64,000 nt of DNA from Utricularia gibba (taxonomy: Eukaryota; Streptophyta; Magnoliopsida; Lamiales; Lentibulariaceae), in NCBI GenBank assembly GCA_002189035.1, contig NEEC01000013.1, forward strand, positions 2,170,001 to 2,234,000. Reading direction: 5' to 3'. Within the stretch, counting starts at the first letter, position 1. The number at the start of each line of letters is the position of its first letter. A program made the position numbers and the translations under genes. The notes below the pieces were generated by a model. That model searched no databases. It was given only the letters and a program-made list of their open reading frames with translations, and was not told the origin of the DNA. Shown here piece by piece: positions 25,046 through 39,437 of this stretch.

Positions 25046-27604
25046 CTACATACGTGATATCAGTAGCGGGACTGAGCTGGTAGCATCCTTACCAACGGAG
25101 AGGTCCAACAACCCATAGTGTTCGAGAACCCGCATTCTGCAGTCTTCAGCAGCCCTTGTACCCGTTGAGTATGCTCCATGTACAGATCCTGTATAGGCAG
25201 AGCTTGTGGCTTCTCCAGCGAAGAACAAGTTGTCAATAGGGACCCTAAGCCTCTCAAACAGATCATGCGATTTTCCAACCTTGTTATAGCTATAAGACCC
25301 AAGAGAGTTCTCATCTACGCCCCAATGAGAAACCAGGTACTGAATCTGTAATACATGAAACCAATAAAAAGCAGCCAATTAATATGATGAAATGATGGGA
25401 AAACATGGAAAGAGCAGCCATACTGGTTCTGAAGACTCAGGAAGGATTCTCTTGAGTTGTGTAAGAGCAGCATTAGCAGCAGCCTCATCAGACATTTCCT
25501 CAATGTCACGTGCAAGTTTCCCAGCCGGCATATAAACAAGAACAGGGTGACCCGTGGCCTTGTGCAAATTCAGAAAGTAGCTGCATCCATAAGAAGTCTC
25601 AGCGACTACGCCCAGGAACTCAACGTTTGGCCAAAAGACATTGTTGAAGTGCAAGATTATTTTGTTTTCAATGCCAACTCCGATTCCCTTGATTGCTTCT
25701 TCCTTCCATTCAGGCAGTCTTGGTTCAAAAAGAATGCTATTTGATTTCAAAACACCAAGAGGAACAACAATCACAGCAGCATCAGCCACAAATGTTCTCC
25801 CATCTTGTATGGTTATCTTCACCCCACTATACCTCCTCACGATTTTTGTCACTCTGAAGCAGTACACAGAAAATAGAAGAAAAAGCATAAATCAGAGGAT
25901 TGAGGCATACAAGGGCAAGTGGCTAATTAAACAAGAGATGGAGAGAGAGAGCGAGAGACAATTAGATAAGCTGTCACCTGTGGCTCAAACGGATATCAAG
26001 ACCCTTTGCAAGAGTGTTAATTACAGGGGTGTAACCCCTGACCATGAGCCCATGCCCACCCGGAAGCAAAACTTCCTACACAAAATACAACAAACATAGT
26101 ACAGCGTTACTCTTGATTTTGGGGTAGAACTCGAATGTGAATAGATTCTCAAACATATAACGGAGGGTAAAGAGATGGGAATGGATGTACTAAAGAGGTC
26201 ACCTGATCCCATCCTTTAACTGAAATAGTCTTAGCATCTGCAGCAAACCAGCCCTCCATACGGCATAGATACCATTTTAATACCTTCTTTTCGAGTCCTT
26301 CCAACCTAAAAAGATGCATATGAGCATCGCAAAGTGATAGTTCTTCCGGAAAATTAAGTAAACAATGCAAAACCTGAAATCTGGCTTCCTGTCCAACACA
26401 ATAGAGATCGCACGTTCTATAGACATGTCCTCTGGAAATTCCTGCCTTACAATCTTTGTCTGGATAAAAAAAACTGCAAACTTTTTGTAAAGATGCTAAA
26501 AGAAAAATGTGAGCATAAAGGACATTAGACATGCCTCTTCCAAGATTCTTTCAAATGTTTCGCCAACTTTGGAGACCAAATCTTGAGGAACTTGATTTCC
26601 TTCTATATCACAAAGGGCATAACTACAAAAGAAAAAAAGTGAAGTCATGGGTTAGAGAAGAAAGACAGATGCCGAGAAAATAACATGACTGTGAATAAAA
26701 ACAGAAAGAAAGGATCCTCAGAGATTTAGGATAACTTCTTCATATTTGGAATCAAACATAAAAATGATTCCCATTAAAACTTTACCAGGACTTTCTTAAT
26801 TAATAAAGCAGGAACCTTTCTAAATCATGGTCATACAAAACAGAGTTGTCTCCACTAGTGCGGTAAAGAGGTAGCCCCAATTTCCCAATTATTGGAGCCA
26901 ATGGATTTTCCTTGCAAACACCATGCAACCTGACAAAAATTATGCAATGACATCAGTACACCATCAGAAAAAAGGATCTAAACCCAAGAAAACATGCTCA
27001 CTCTTACAAAACACAAACCATGAAGCCCCCAAATCAACAGGAAAACCAAAGGAGCAATCAGTATGCACTCGACCACCAATCCTGTCCCGGGACTCCAGCA
27101 CGGTAACCTGCAGACTAACTCAGTTGATGACAAGCACCCATACGGCTTTTCTTGAAAAAATCAAATATAACACACATACTTGAATAGATGCGTCATGAAG
27201 AGCTCGTGCAGCAGCAATGCCAGCAATACCAGCACCTATGACAATCACAGAAGGGGAAGCTGTTTCTTTCCTCTGATTTGAGTGGCGAAAATCTACAATA
27301 CATAACAGAAGTTAGTTGGTAACATCTCAGAGAGGCCGAAAACTGCTTCTTCCACCCCCAATCCAGAACAAAAGGTCACGCTAAACCAGTTTAAAATACC
27401 AATATTTTTGTGAGAGGACGGGGGGACAAGGGAGATCTGCAATTTATAGACTTTGAGTGGACTTGATGTTTTGACAGATTCATATCATGAACTTCTAATA
27501 CATACTTGGTGGCTATGAATCTTGTAAGGTATCCTGATTATCAGTTTCACCCCACCTGTGGCTGTGTCATGCTGTCGATTACTCTTGTTGCTCCTCTGCT
27601 CCAT
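25046..27604 (-). CDS. Peroxisomal polyamine oxidase (PAO2/3/4 type)
   Basis: FAD amine oxidase that back-converts spermine to spermidine, producing H2O2, in peroxisomes. Ten exons: 27604-27556, 27292-27180, 27107-27019, 26929-26816, 26622-26535, 26459-26374, 26305-26203, 26075-25978, 25853-25424, 25345-25046; 489 residues with all phases consistent. The FAD fold has [17 protein letters not shown] and [13 protein letters not shown]. Other blocks are [46 protein letters not shown] and the C-terminal FAD-binding [20 protein letters not shown]. It ends LLISRM; Ser-Arg-Met is a type 1 peroxisomal signal, as in Arabidopsis PAO3 and PAO4. The intron after exon 5 starts GC (GAG|GCATGT) and ends AG. 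Confidence 0.95.
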
Positions 27605-27965
27605 GATTCCGTCAATATCGAGAATCGCAAGTGAGGAACAACCTCAGGCTAGATATCAAGATGATGGTGTTCAAGAACCCAACCAAACAAGCGATAAAAA
27701 GAATGGCATTTTTTTGAAGAAATCTCCAGCTTTACCAACTGCATGCATCGTCCGACTCAGCCCACTTTTCCGAATTCAAATCTCATCCCAAAACACCAGT
27801 ACGAACCAGAAGTCGACAACGATTGCAAATCGGAATCCTGACTGAAATCACAAAAATCCACCGATATAATTCCCCAAAATGTCGAAATCTGAATCAGCCC
27901 AGCGATCCCAAAAAGTACAGCAATTGAATTGCGCTTTATGGAATCTGGATTGAATTCGTCGGTCT
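27605..27965. other. Spacer between PAO and GAPA genes
   Basis: Holds the PAO promoter and 5' UTR and the GAPA 3' UTR on the same strand. No gene seen. Confidence 0.6.
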
Positions 27966-29417
<1,452 letters not shown>

Positions 29418-29972
29418 CGCAAAACGAAGCAGGAGCAATGCTTCAGGATTTCTTCGTTCGCATCGTAAAACGGAAACGGTGAGTCGTCAGATGAAGCGAG
29501 CAGCGGAGCGTGGATCAGACGCTGCGGATCGTAGTACTCTGGAATCTTCGCCCATATCCTAAAATTAAAAATATTCTCCCCAAATTTACATAATTAAAAT
29601 ATTTAAATCAGGATTAAGTTTAATTATCATTATTACCAATGGAAAAGAGTATGTCCTCCCAGTTTTATACCAGTATTTTTATTAATAATGAAAAAATGTA
29701 AAACCGTAAAAATTGAATAATCAAAATCAATATCGTATAAGTAGGGTGTAACTTATTTAAATCTTATAACAAAATATATTCATTAGTAAGTAAGATTAAT
29801 ATATTTAAAAATGATAATTTGGTTTAGTATTAAATAAAAAATTATATATGTGTAAGGATATCATCAAATAGTCTATATATGATGATCTTTTTAAACCAAG
29901 ACTGTTTGTTTTCACATTCAAACTCTCACATTCTTTTGGTTTTTAAGAAGGCAAACCAAAAGAAGGGGGTTG
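29418..29972. other. GAPA upstream region and AT-rich spacer
   Basis: About 100 bases of GC-rich leader upstream of GAPA, then AT-rich DNA to about 29900. No gene seen. Confidence 0.6.
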
Positions 29973-30844
29973 TCATCTGGTCTGGAGAATGGACATCTGG
30001 AGGTGTTTGAGTGCTTTCTGGTGATTCAAAAACCCCATGAACCAGAACTCAAAATCATCATCAGTCACCACCTTCACATACTTCTGGCATGGATTCTTCA
30101 CATTCTCACTTTCCACAACTTTTCTGATTTTCCGCAATGGAATCATTACCTTGTAGTGCACTTTCTGCAGCAAGTTTCCCATAGGAGTAGCGATCTTTAT
30201 GGATCTCTCACTGCAGAACGCAACTCTCTGGTTGGACAGGAAGAGCAGCCCTGCGATTGGCCCTGCTGTTGTCGACAAGTAGCACTGAGAAGCTTTCCAA
30301 AGCTTTTCATCGTTGCTGATGGCATTGAACTTTTGCTTGAAGACTTTCTCAACCCCACCAACGTGGATGATTCTTGCTCCCAAGCTCAGCTTCCCCTTCA
30401 CTGTTTCACTCAGCTTTGGCCCCAATCTCACTGCAATTCGGAGATGAAGAACATGTGTAAGCTGGAGAGGAAGCTTTCGATCCATGACTTTATCTACGTT
30501 TACTCACCATGCTCTCTGATTCCCTTCGCAAAAAGGTCCATGTTTTCTCCAAATTTGATCATCTTAGCCATGACTGAGCTCACCCCACCTGCATTTTCAT
30601 CATTCGCTATCATCTCGTATGATCGACCATAAACCACACAACCAGCTGTAGAAAGACAGCTACCTGGCTCACCATGTCTGATCTTGGAGTAGTGTTTCGA
30701 AGGAGATGGCATGATCTGGTATTGAGTGTCTGGATCAGGTAACTGCCTTTTAGCATATGAACTTGGGGTGATGGTACGCTCGAGAACATTTTCCTTCCCC
30801 ACAATTCTCCTGCCAATCCCTGATTTGCCGTATGTTAGCTCCAT
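29973..30844 (-). CDS. GEM-like GRAM-domain protein (ABA-responsive type)
   Basis: Member of the GEM-like/GER family. Exons 30844-30508 and 30430-29973; 264 residues. The N-terminal part is variable. Then follow SSVMAKMIKFGENMDLFAKG, LGPKLSETVKGKLSLGARII and the GRAM domain, which includes VFKQKF, SQCYLSTTAGPIAGLLFLSN, RVAFCSERSI, VHYKVMIPLRKI and the C-terminal FEFWFMGFLNHQKALKHLQ. GRAM domains usually bind phosphoinositides; relatives respond to ABA or act in reproductive and root-hair development. Open frame extends upstream to 30904, but without an ATG. A TATA box at 30924-30931 puts transcription start near 30900, so the ATG at 30844 is the natural start. Confidence 0.9.
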
Positions 30845-31768
30845 GTCTGCGTGCTTCCCCTTCAGCCGCTGCTCTGTTTCTTCCTCGAGGTTGCTCTGTT
30901 CCAAGCTCTCTATGGATATGCTCTATTTATAGCACTCAAAAAGGGAGGCTTAACCTTTAGAGCGCCACGCATTTGCCTGAGTCACCTTCGTGTCATCCCA
31001 TCCGATCCTATCCCAAAACTGACTCCCAGTCTTTTTCAACACAAAGTTGCATAACAGCAACTGCGCCAGAGGATCCTGAGGCTCTGTCCTGGTCCACAGC
31101 CGCATTTGAATGTCACTAAACTGCCCAGACCTTGAGCTGCAGAAGAGAAGGTAACAGATGCTGCAACAGACCTTGAAGGCAGCCCATGTGTGTTGGTTGG
31201 TGACGTAATAGCGTTCCCAGCACATCTATGACTTGTCAGTGCTTACGTGGGGTGCTTTGTTGAAGTGGCATGGACATGGCATGTTTGCTTTATGATGCAA
31301 CAGCCTCTTCCCACTGCCTTCGTTGAGAAGCGAAAGGCAAAAGAAATGACTCTGCTTTCTGTCATCACCCTATCCCCACTCTGCGGTTGCCATTGGACTT
31401 TAAGGTTTGATGTTTTGGCAACCGCTCGTTGTTTCCCTATCCATTACAGAAGCTTGACACTTATTCAATAACCTCATCATCAAGGAGACAGGGGGGGGGG
31501 GGCTCGAAAACTGATTCCAGATTGGGTTTGCTTAAGCAGGAAGAACTTCTCTGGAAAAAGGCCATCCTTTTGGAAAAGGGAGGACTTTTGATGAATGAAA
31601 AGCCACTGTTTATTACTAACTAATGAGGCAAATGGTGCATTTTATTGTGCAGTGGAAGGGTTCATCACGTATTATCTACAGTGCTGCAGAAAAGAGAGTA
31701 CTTGAAACGCCTGATGCAACAGATGCTGCTCTTGCTTGGGCTTTATGATGATCCACAGCAATAATCTT
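30845..31768. other. Intergenic between GEM-like and MYB genes
   Basis: Contains the GEM-like promoter and the MYB 3' UTR. A run of 12 G lies at 31491-31502. No gene recognised. Confidence 0.55.
30924..30931 (-). promoter_or_regulatory. TATA box of the GEM-like gene
   Basis: Minus-strand CTATAAATAGAG, close to the plant consensus, about 80 bases upstream of the ATG at 30844. It helps decide that the upstream non-ATG frame is not translated. Confidence 0.75.
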
Positions 31769-32838
31769 TCACTTGTTCTGCCAACTTTTGGTGCCTCTGG
31801 TTACTGATTCATGCCCCAAGGAAACCACTTGCGGGCGAGCCATTGGAGCCATTCCTACAGCGGAACCAGGGACGGGCGCTCCCAAGCCGTAGGCCATGTG
31901 CCCCGGTGCCGGAAGGTTCACTGGTGTTCCGACCGCCGGCCCACCGATGCACTGCCCTGTCCCATAAACGCCCATGGACGGTTGGTGGGCGTTTGTCTTT
32001 CCGGTGATCGGACCCTGAGGGACGGAAACCTCTCCAGTGTTGACACTGGTGATGTCGTGGATGCTCGAACGCCGTCGATTCTTGTTCATGGAGTTCAAAC
32101 GAATGAAGTATTTCTGAGCATGGCTGGCCACCTGAGTTGGAGTCCTGGTCACTACGAAATTGCGAGAAATCCCCCTCCAGTCTCCTTTCCCGTACTTCTC
32201 CAGCCCAAGAAGAAACAACCTGTGTGTTTTTAGTCATTCGGTTAGTTCGATCAGTAGCATTTTCACCATCTCTCTGAACAAAAAACAGCCCTTCCTTATT
32301 GGTTCCTCAATAGATCCAAATCCAGAAAGTCAAGAAACAAAGAAAATAGGACAGATCAATAGGTCGACGAGCTACCATAACACAAAAACAGCAACTTTAG
32401 ATGCTACTGTGTTGATTGAAGAATGAAGATTCCATCATCCAGAGCAAGCAGTATGCTTGCCGCATATGGATTAAGTGAATAGGAGTAAGATGATATATTT
32501 ATTTACCGGTGCTCATCTTCTGTCCAAGCAATTCCCTTGCGGCGCTCCTGATCCGACCTTGAAAGGGACTTTGTGCCACCCTGGCCGGATTCATCAAAGC
32601 CATCGGAACAAACGCTGTAACAGGGGAGCTCAACAAACCCAGAGTCTATTCGATTGACATCTTCGATTAGAAGTTCATAGTGCTGTTTAACTTCTTCAAC
32701 CGATTTCCCTGGAACTTCTGACGCAACCTTCTCCCATCTGTCAGGCGCCTCATCGCGGTATGTGACTATTGCTCTCTCAAATAGCTTATCTTCCTCCCTT
32801 GTCCAAGAGGAGCAGCTACTTTGTTCTCCCGCTGGCAT
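31769..32838 (-). CDS. DIVARICATA/SRM1-type two-repeat MYB-like factor
   Basis: Nuclear transcription factor with two SANT/MYB repeats. Exons 32838-32507 and 32219-31769; 260 residues. The first repeat is [19 protein letters not shown], then [20 protein letters not shown] and [12 protein letters not shown]. The second starts [20 protein letters not shown] and contains [20 protein letters not shown] followed by [12 protein letters not shown], the I-box/GATA-like DNA-binding SHAQKYF motif. The intron interrupts the second repeat at EDEHR. The C-terminal part is Gly/Pro/Ala-rich and low in complexity. Relatives act in floral asymmetry (DIV) and salt/ABA responses (SRM1); which applies here cannot be told. 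Confidence 0.93.
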
Positions 32839-35210
32839 CTAGTGTTAAAAGAACCAGATTTCGGGATCTGGGTAAAGCTTCAAAAGCGCTCCGGCCAAAA
32901 AATTCGACTATGAACAAGCAAAGAAGCAAGCTTTTCGATGATTTCACCGGAAAGAGGCACCACAGAATCCAAGAACAGGATGCAAATATCTTAATCGGTT
33001 TGGGGGGAGGGTGAGAAATATCCAGGACGCTTGAAAACCGATACCCAAGTTTAGAAATATGGATATAATAAACAAACGTACAAAAGAAAAAAGAAAAGAT
33101 CTTCGCCTCTGTAATGAAAGACATGAAAAGCAGCAATTGACTGGATGAGGGTAAAATTACCCAGCAGGGTGACCCCTCCCACTGCAATCTCGTCCCCACT
33201 CTAGCCTTTTACCCAGTTTTACAAGCCGGGAACGAGCGCCGAGCACCTCCGCGCTTCCTCCCCACAACTTGCTCACTGCAGTCACTCAATAATCAAGTTA
33301 AAGACCCTCGCTTTCCTCAGTTAACACCGGCAATAACCGCTCCTCCCAAAACCGTCTCACCGGAAACGGTACGGTAATCGTGAGCCGGATTACCCTAATC
33401 CCCATTTTCGACGATAATTTTGAACCGCGTAGTCAATTATACAAAATTATTTTTACAAAATTACACAGAATTAATTTAGATTTTTAACATATTTAAATAT
33501 AATATAATTATATACAACGTTTTATATCAGAAAATAGAAATAGAAATATATAAATAATATATATACATTTATATAATTAACCCTACTCATTTACATATTC
33601 AAAAAATAGGTATATGAATAATATAATAGTGATACATATACAATAGTTAATTAATAATAATATATATGTAAATTTGAGTATAAATATTTTTATTATATAT
33701 TATAAAACACATTATCAATTTTATATCCAAAACCAAGTGGCCATTTTTATTTTTTAAAATAATAATAATAATATAGAGAGAGAGGGCCCACACCTGTCTG
33801 TCTCCATCACGAGGAGCGCGACTACCAGAAGACGGTATAGCATGTTGGGCATCACTGCCTGGATGCATTCAATTATCCATCGTATCGCAATCAAATAATA
33901 ATGAATAAAAAATGGGTATAAATCGCAAGTGGAATTATAATACAAACACACAAATATAATATTAAAATCGAAAATTCTATTACAAATACTATTGAAAAAG
34001 AAGTCGGCGGAGCTGGAAAATAGAAACACCTAGACCTTGACACGTGTCCGTCAGCATGTCCCCTAAAGTAATTCATTTCAATTCCCGAGCCCCGCCTTGC
34101 AGTCGTGCACCAAATTTTGGTATTATTTGATATTAATAATGAAATAAAAACTTAAATTTATCAATATTCAATCTTATTTACGTGTCTTAGGATGGAAATA
34201 CGTAATTTTTTAATAAAAAACATACATGATATCATTTTTCGATAATATGACTTAAATGTTAATGACATAATTTCGATGTTGTGGGCATGAGGCCGCATTC
34301 ATCCCTAATAATGTGATTGGCGGAAGTCGATTAGTAATAGTAAAATTGAATTAAAGAAAAAAATTAGTATTTACAAATGGGGATCAATTGTATTATTCGT
34401 ATAAATAGTGGAAACTATTTTTTTATCCAATTTTCAAATAGTAGGGATCTATTATGAATACTTTTGAAACAACAAAGATTAAAGAATTGTTTATTGAAAT
34501 CAATTATTTCATTTAGAAAAACATTAGTAACTATTCATACAATTTTTCCGTTGTGGGATGGGAGGATGAAAATAATGGAAAATAATTAATTATATTTTAT
34601 ATTATATAAGTTAATAACTTTTGAATCATATTGTTAATAGAAACTTAAAATTGTAACTAAAAGTGGATGGAGACTTAATTAATACTATGATAGAGTATTA
34701 TATATTATAAAAAATAAATGATATCTATTAATAATCTTTAAAATATATCTGATACGTTTCACTATTTAGATATATTTGAAAATAAATTACCTAAATTAAA
34801 TTGAATCCAATAATCGACGTCATTTTCTAAATATATTTATTTATGTATAGACTGGTTTTTGTGTTATTTTTTTAATATAACAATCTCTTTTAATATAATG
34901 ATTATGGGGTACAATTACAAAAGCATTATCCTCCATTCAGAGTTCAGAATTTGATAGACAGGTGGCAACGTGCTCACCTCGTGCTCCAATTATTAGTATT
35001 ATTTCTTGATTAAATCATTATTGTTTTTCCATTTTTTTAATCACCAAATCTTCACCGTCAGGCGTCAGCATCCCTTCTGCTGCTGGACGCATCATGGAAG
35101 CCGTGAAGGAAAACAAAACAAAGAAGCATCTTTTATCGCTGCGCATGTGAACTCATGGAGAAAAAGCCTTTTCCCCTCTCCCCATCAACGACCAAGTCAT
35201 GGTAATGGCG
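32839..35210. other. AT-rich intergenic region, no gene seen
   Basis: The first 500 bases include the MYB promoter and 5' UTR. From about 33420 to 35000 the DNA is very AT-rich, apart from short GC-containing islands near 33780-33860 and 34030-34110. I found no coding family and no transposon ends. Confidence 0.65.
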
Positions 35211-38200
35211 TTAAGATGAGGAGGCTGATGCCGTCAGTAGCTCCTCTGCAGGCTTTCCTTGTGGCGCTTGCAGGGGCTGGGATGGAGGAACCAAACAAAA
35301 CATGAAGATTCAGAAGAAATGGCACTGAAAGTAAAGACAAGATTCAGCGTTAGAGGAGAGGGAATGGGCATGTGCTTTACCTCTGCAAGTTCCTTCTCAT
35401 GCTTTGGAATGAAGGCAGTGTCCACTTTTCCATTCTGGAAGTCCTGTGTTGCAGAGTGTTCATCAAGGCCAAGGTGTTGATCTGTTTGAAAATGGTGGTG
35501 GTGGTAGGGAGAGAGAAGATACCTCTACGTCGAGAATGAGCTTGTGGTAATCGATGGTAGTGGGAACACCTGAAAACAAACGAAAAGACAACAGCAGAAG
35601 GATTAAGTAAGGCATCTAACTTGTTTTCGAGAGATTGAAGCTGTTGAATCGTCACCCTTGATGATGGTGTCATCGAGGGCTCGTTTCATTCGCTGGATGG
35701 CCCTTTCTCTTGTTGGCGCCCAGACAATGAGCTAGTTTAAGAGATGTCACTGTATTAGTCCTCCCCATTCAGAGTCCCAGGTTGATCAGGGAAGATGAGT
35801 CTATGGCTAAAACGAGGAAAAAGGGGAGGATCATAAACCTTTCCTAGCAGGGAATCATAGCTTGGTGGCACTACATAGTCTGGATATACATGGCTATCCA
35901 TACGCACAAATGGGCCACCAGGTGGTATGTATGATGTTATCCTCCCTGTTTCGGAAATGAAACAAAATAATTGAAATCAATGCAGAGAGATTAATGGAAG
36001 GAATGCTGAGCAGAGGTACCTGGTCCAGGTCTGAAATTCTTGAAGGCATCTTCTGCATTTATTCGGCACTCTATTGAGTGGCCACGGAGTACAACATCCT
36101 CCTGATAACAGACAGAGATTCAGAAAAATGCGATTTTGGCATGACCAACATGAAGTAGAACATTAGAGGATAGGATGCCTGTGTAACGAAGCTTTTCACC
36201 CATGGCCACACGGATCTGCTCCTCGATCAAGTCCACTGATGAGATCATCTCAGTTACTGGATGCTCCACCTGTATTCTAGTGTTCATCTCCATGAAGTAA
36301 AAGGATCCTCTCTCGTCCAGGAGAAACTCGATAGTACCGATGCCGACGTAGCCTATTGAGGCTGCAGCTGCCACAGCTGCATCACCCATGGCTTTCCTCA
36401 ACTCTGGTGTGAGTGCAGGAGAAGGAGCTTCTTCAAGCAACTTCTGGTTTCTTCTCTGGATATTGGTTGAATTACATAAACAAGCAAAACAAAAACATGC
36501 TTAAGCAATAATAAACTTTGAATCAAATGTTTACCTGAATGCTGCAATCACGTTCCCCAAAGTGGATGACATTGCCATATTTATCAGCCAAAACCTGTAG
36601 CATATCCATATAATAAGCTTTGGTAAAACAGACTTCTGGAGAACACAGCACTTTTGCTGGCAATATTATGACATGGTTAAGGAGATCCATTTGATTCAGA
36701 CAGTGCTCTCTTCTATTCAGATACCCAAGATTCCTCCACTTTCAGTGCAATTACTGGAAAAATGTAAAAAGAAATCAAAATGTTCTGGTAGATTCCAACG
36801 CTGGTACCTGAAATTCTATATGCCTGGGATTCTGTACGTATTTCTCAAGGTACACACCATCATTACCAAAAGCAGCTGCAGCTTCACTCTGAGCTTGCTG
36901 CCAAAGGCAAGGAAAATAAAAACAGGATCTTTGTCATGGGTTAACTAAGAAAGAGTAAAACCTCAGGATGACTTAAAAATAGAACATGCAAACACGGATA
37001 TTTTTGAACAAATCAAAAAAATGTAAGGGGCACAAATAAAAATTAAATAACAAGAAAAATACCTGCAACAACTTAAGAAATTCATCAGGTTCTTTTGCGA
37101 GACGCATTCCACGACCTCCACCCCCAGCAGTTGCCTTCAATTGAAAATTGAAAATAAACAAAGTCTAACTTTAAAATCTTGATACAGCAAGAATACATTT
37201 AATCACGCAGACAGCTCAAAACAATGCACCTTTAAGGACTCAAATGGAGAGATAACGGCATCCAACACAATTTTTTAAAAAGAAGAAGTTCTAAATTACC
37301 TTGATCATTACAGGAAAGCCAATCTCATTTGCAACTCTTATTGCTTCTTCATTGTTCTGTAGTGAAATCATAGGGGAGAAAGCTAAAACAAAAGTGGAAC
37401 TGAAGGAGAAGATGCACATGACTAATACGTCTATAAGAATGTAATACCTGTAATAGCCCATCACTGCCAGGAACAGTTGGAACTCCAGCATTCTTCATTG
37501 TCTCCCTTGCAGTTGACTTGTCACCCATGATCCTGATGCTCTCGGGCTGCATGGATTTCAACTTGGTTCTTATTACCAAAATCACTATGATGTCTAAGAT
37601 TACAAAAAATGTGGAAAGGTGATCAAGATCATATACGGCTAAGATTCTATGATCAGAAAATTCATTTGTCAGAATTGAGACAGTCCATTAATTTGTGTCC
37701 AAAGCACTCACCTTTGGTCCTATAAAGTTTATTCCATGCTCTTGGCACATCTCAACGAATACAGCATTCTCTGATAAAAAACCATAGCCTGGATGAAGCA
37801 TGTTACATCCACGGCTTAGGGCAGCAGAGAGGACATTTGGAATGACCAAATACCTGAAGAATGGACACCGTCACATAATAAGATCATCATATCGAGAATC
37901 CCATCTTTTTCCCTCAACTCAAGAAATAACAACATTTAGATAAGTGAAAGAAGTTGACTCAAGAATGTAAAAATACTTTGTTCTAAGTATGCAATTTTCA
38001 CCAAAAAAAAAAGAAAAAAGAAGTTTTATACAAAGTATCAATTTAAGTCATCGGAAAAAAAGTCAACAGCCTGAACACACTATCGGCCTTCTAGCTAATT
38101 GTAGGCGTGTAAAGAAGTCTTAAAAAATAATGATTGCTTACGACTGATTACTTGGCGCTTCACCGATACAAACAGATTCATCCGCCAGTTTTACATGAAG

Positions 38201-38622
38201 TGCATCTTTATCTATTGTTGAGTACACTGCAACACAGGGAATTCCCATCTCATGGGCAGTCCTAATCACACGCACAGCTATTTCGCCTCTGTTAGCAATC
38301 AAAATTTTGTCATTGCCACATGTGGCAGCAAGAGCACCTCCACTTCTGCGTATTTTACTATGAACTAGTTGGGCAGAATTAGCTCTCTGCTGGGAAATGT
38401 TAATCCTTCTTCCTACCATAAAGCTGCATTGGGAGCTTCTAATTCCTCTCTTAGACTTCATAAATACATCCTAACAAGGAAAAAAACAAGAGTTGAACCC
38501 ATATCACAACCATGATGACAAAGTCCAAGCTGTGATCACGACATTGCGAAAGATGTGGCCTGTACACTTACTGGAGGTGAGTAGACAGATTTGGTGCAAA
38601 AATTCTTTATGGCAGAGTCCAT
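35211..38622 (-). CDS. CAC2: Biotin carboxylase subunit of plastid acetyl-CoA carboxylase, with an altered splice junction
   Basis: ATP-dependent carboxylation of biotin on BCCP, the first half-reaction of plastid fatty-acid synthesis. Fifteen exons: 38622-38572, 38470-38142, 37853-37712, 37546-37448, 37356-37300, 37134-37063, 36897-36808, 36594-36535, 36455-about 36179 or 36162, 36101-36020, 35945-35839, 35731-35656, 35569-35523, 35443-35381, 35276-35211. Landmarks: transit peptide, [38 protein letters not shown], the ATP-grasp loop [53 protein letters not shown] and [16 protein letters not shown]. The family's KLRYKQEDIVLRG should cross exons 9-10, but here KLRYT is followed by G|GCATCC, which breaks frame by two bases. 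A GT 17 bases downstream (exon end 36162, 60-base intron) keeps frame, replacing KQ by TGILSSN. EDAFKN replaces EDPFKN nearby. Confidence 0.93.
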
Positions 38623-39437
38623 TGCAGCAGGTAATCCAGCCAAAGACCAAACTCCAAAACCTAATCAATCAATGCAAAGTAAGGCATCAGAGAAAGTATA
38701 AATCTCCCAAACAAGCATTTTTCTCCTCAATAAATACAAAAATTATCTTTAAAAAAAACTGAATACTTGTTACTCCGAGTGTTTAAAATCAGATCTTGAT
38801 CCCTCGCAGAGCTCTTCTCAAAACTGCCGGAGAAAGAAATACAGGGAATGGTAGTGGGCAGGTAATGATATCAAGATACCGTCGATGAAAACGAGGTACT
38901 GTAAGCTAATCTACGAAATGTAGAGCGCTGTCCTGGTTAGTCAAAATCTACTCCATAATCTTCGATTTTGCTGGGAAATGGGATAAACTGAAACTAACTT
39001 TATACTCATATTCAAGATACACGACCGGCCGAGATTCTGGTGGAAATGGGATGCTTCCAAGGCAGCCCTCTCGTCAGGAGCTAGCCGTGGGGTTTAGGTC
39101 GGTTGAACCAACGGTACTCTGGGCCTCCGTGATTGACCTCAGAAAGGCCCAAAAGTCTGCAAATTTAGCTGTACACGGCGTTTATACTGAAGAATAGATA
39201 CGGGAGTGGAGACCGGAATTCTATATTTGATCCCATGATGCATTATATGCAATCTGGATTTGTTGTTGCGAAGCTCGTATCTTGGTTTGTTCATTCTGCG
39301 GACGTCACTTTGACGCCAATTTCGTTTCAAGCGGTCCACCGTAGCAGATCTGCCTGAACATCTTTCTGCCTTGGGTTGGGGGAGCAGCGTTTTTTTCTTC
39401 AATTTCTGGATTTTGTTCCTTTTGATCTCACGAGGAA
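38623..39437. other. Head-to-head promoter region (CAC2 and ER calcium-binding gene)
   Basis: The two start codons face away from each other across 815 bases, which must hold both promoters and 5' UTRs. No gene is seen. Confidence 0.6.
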
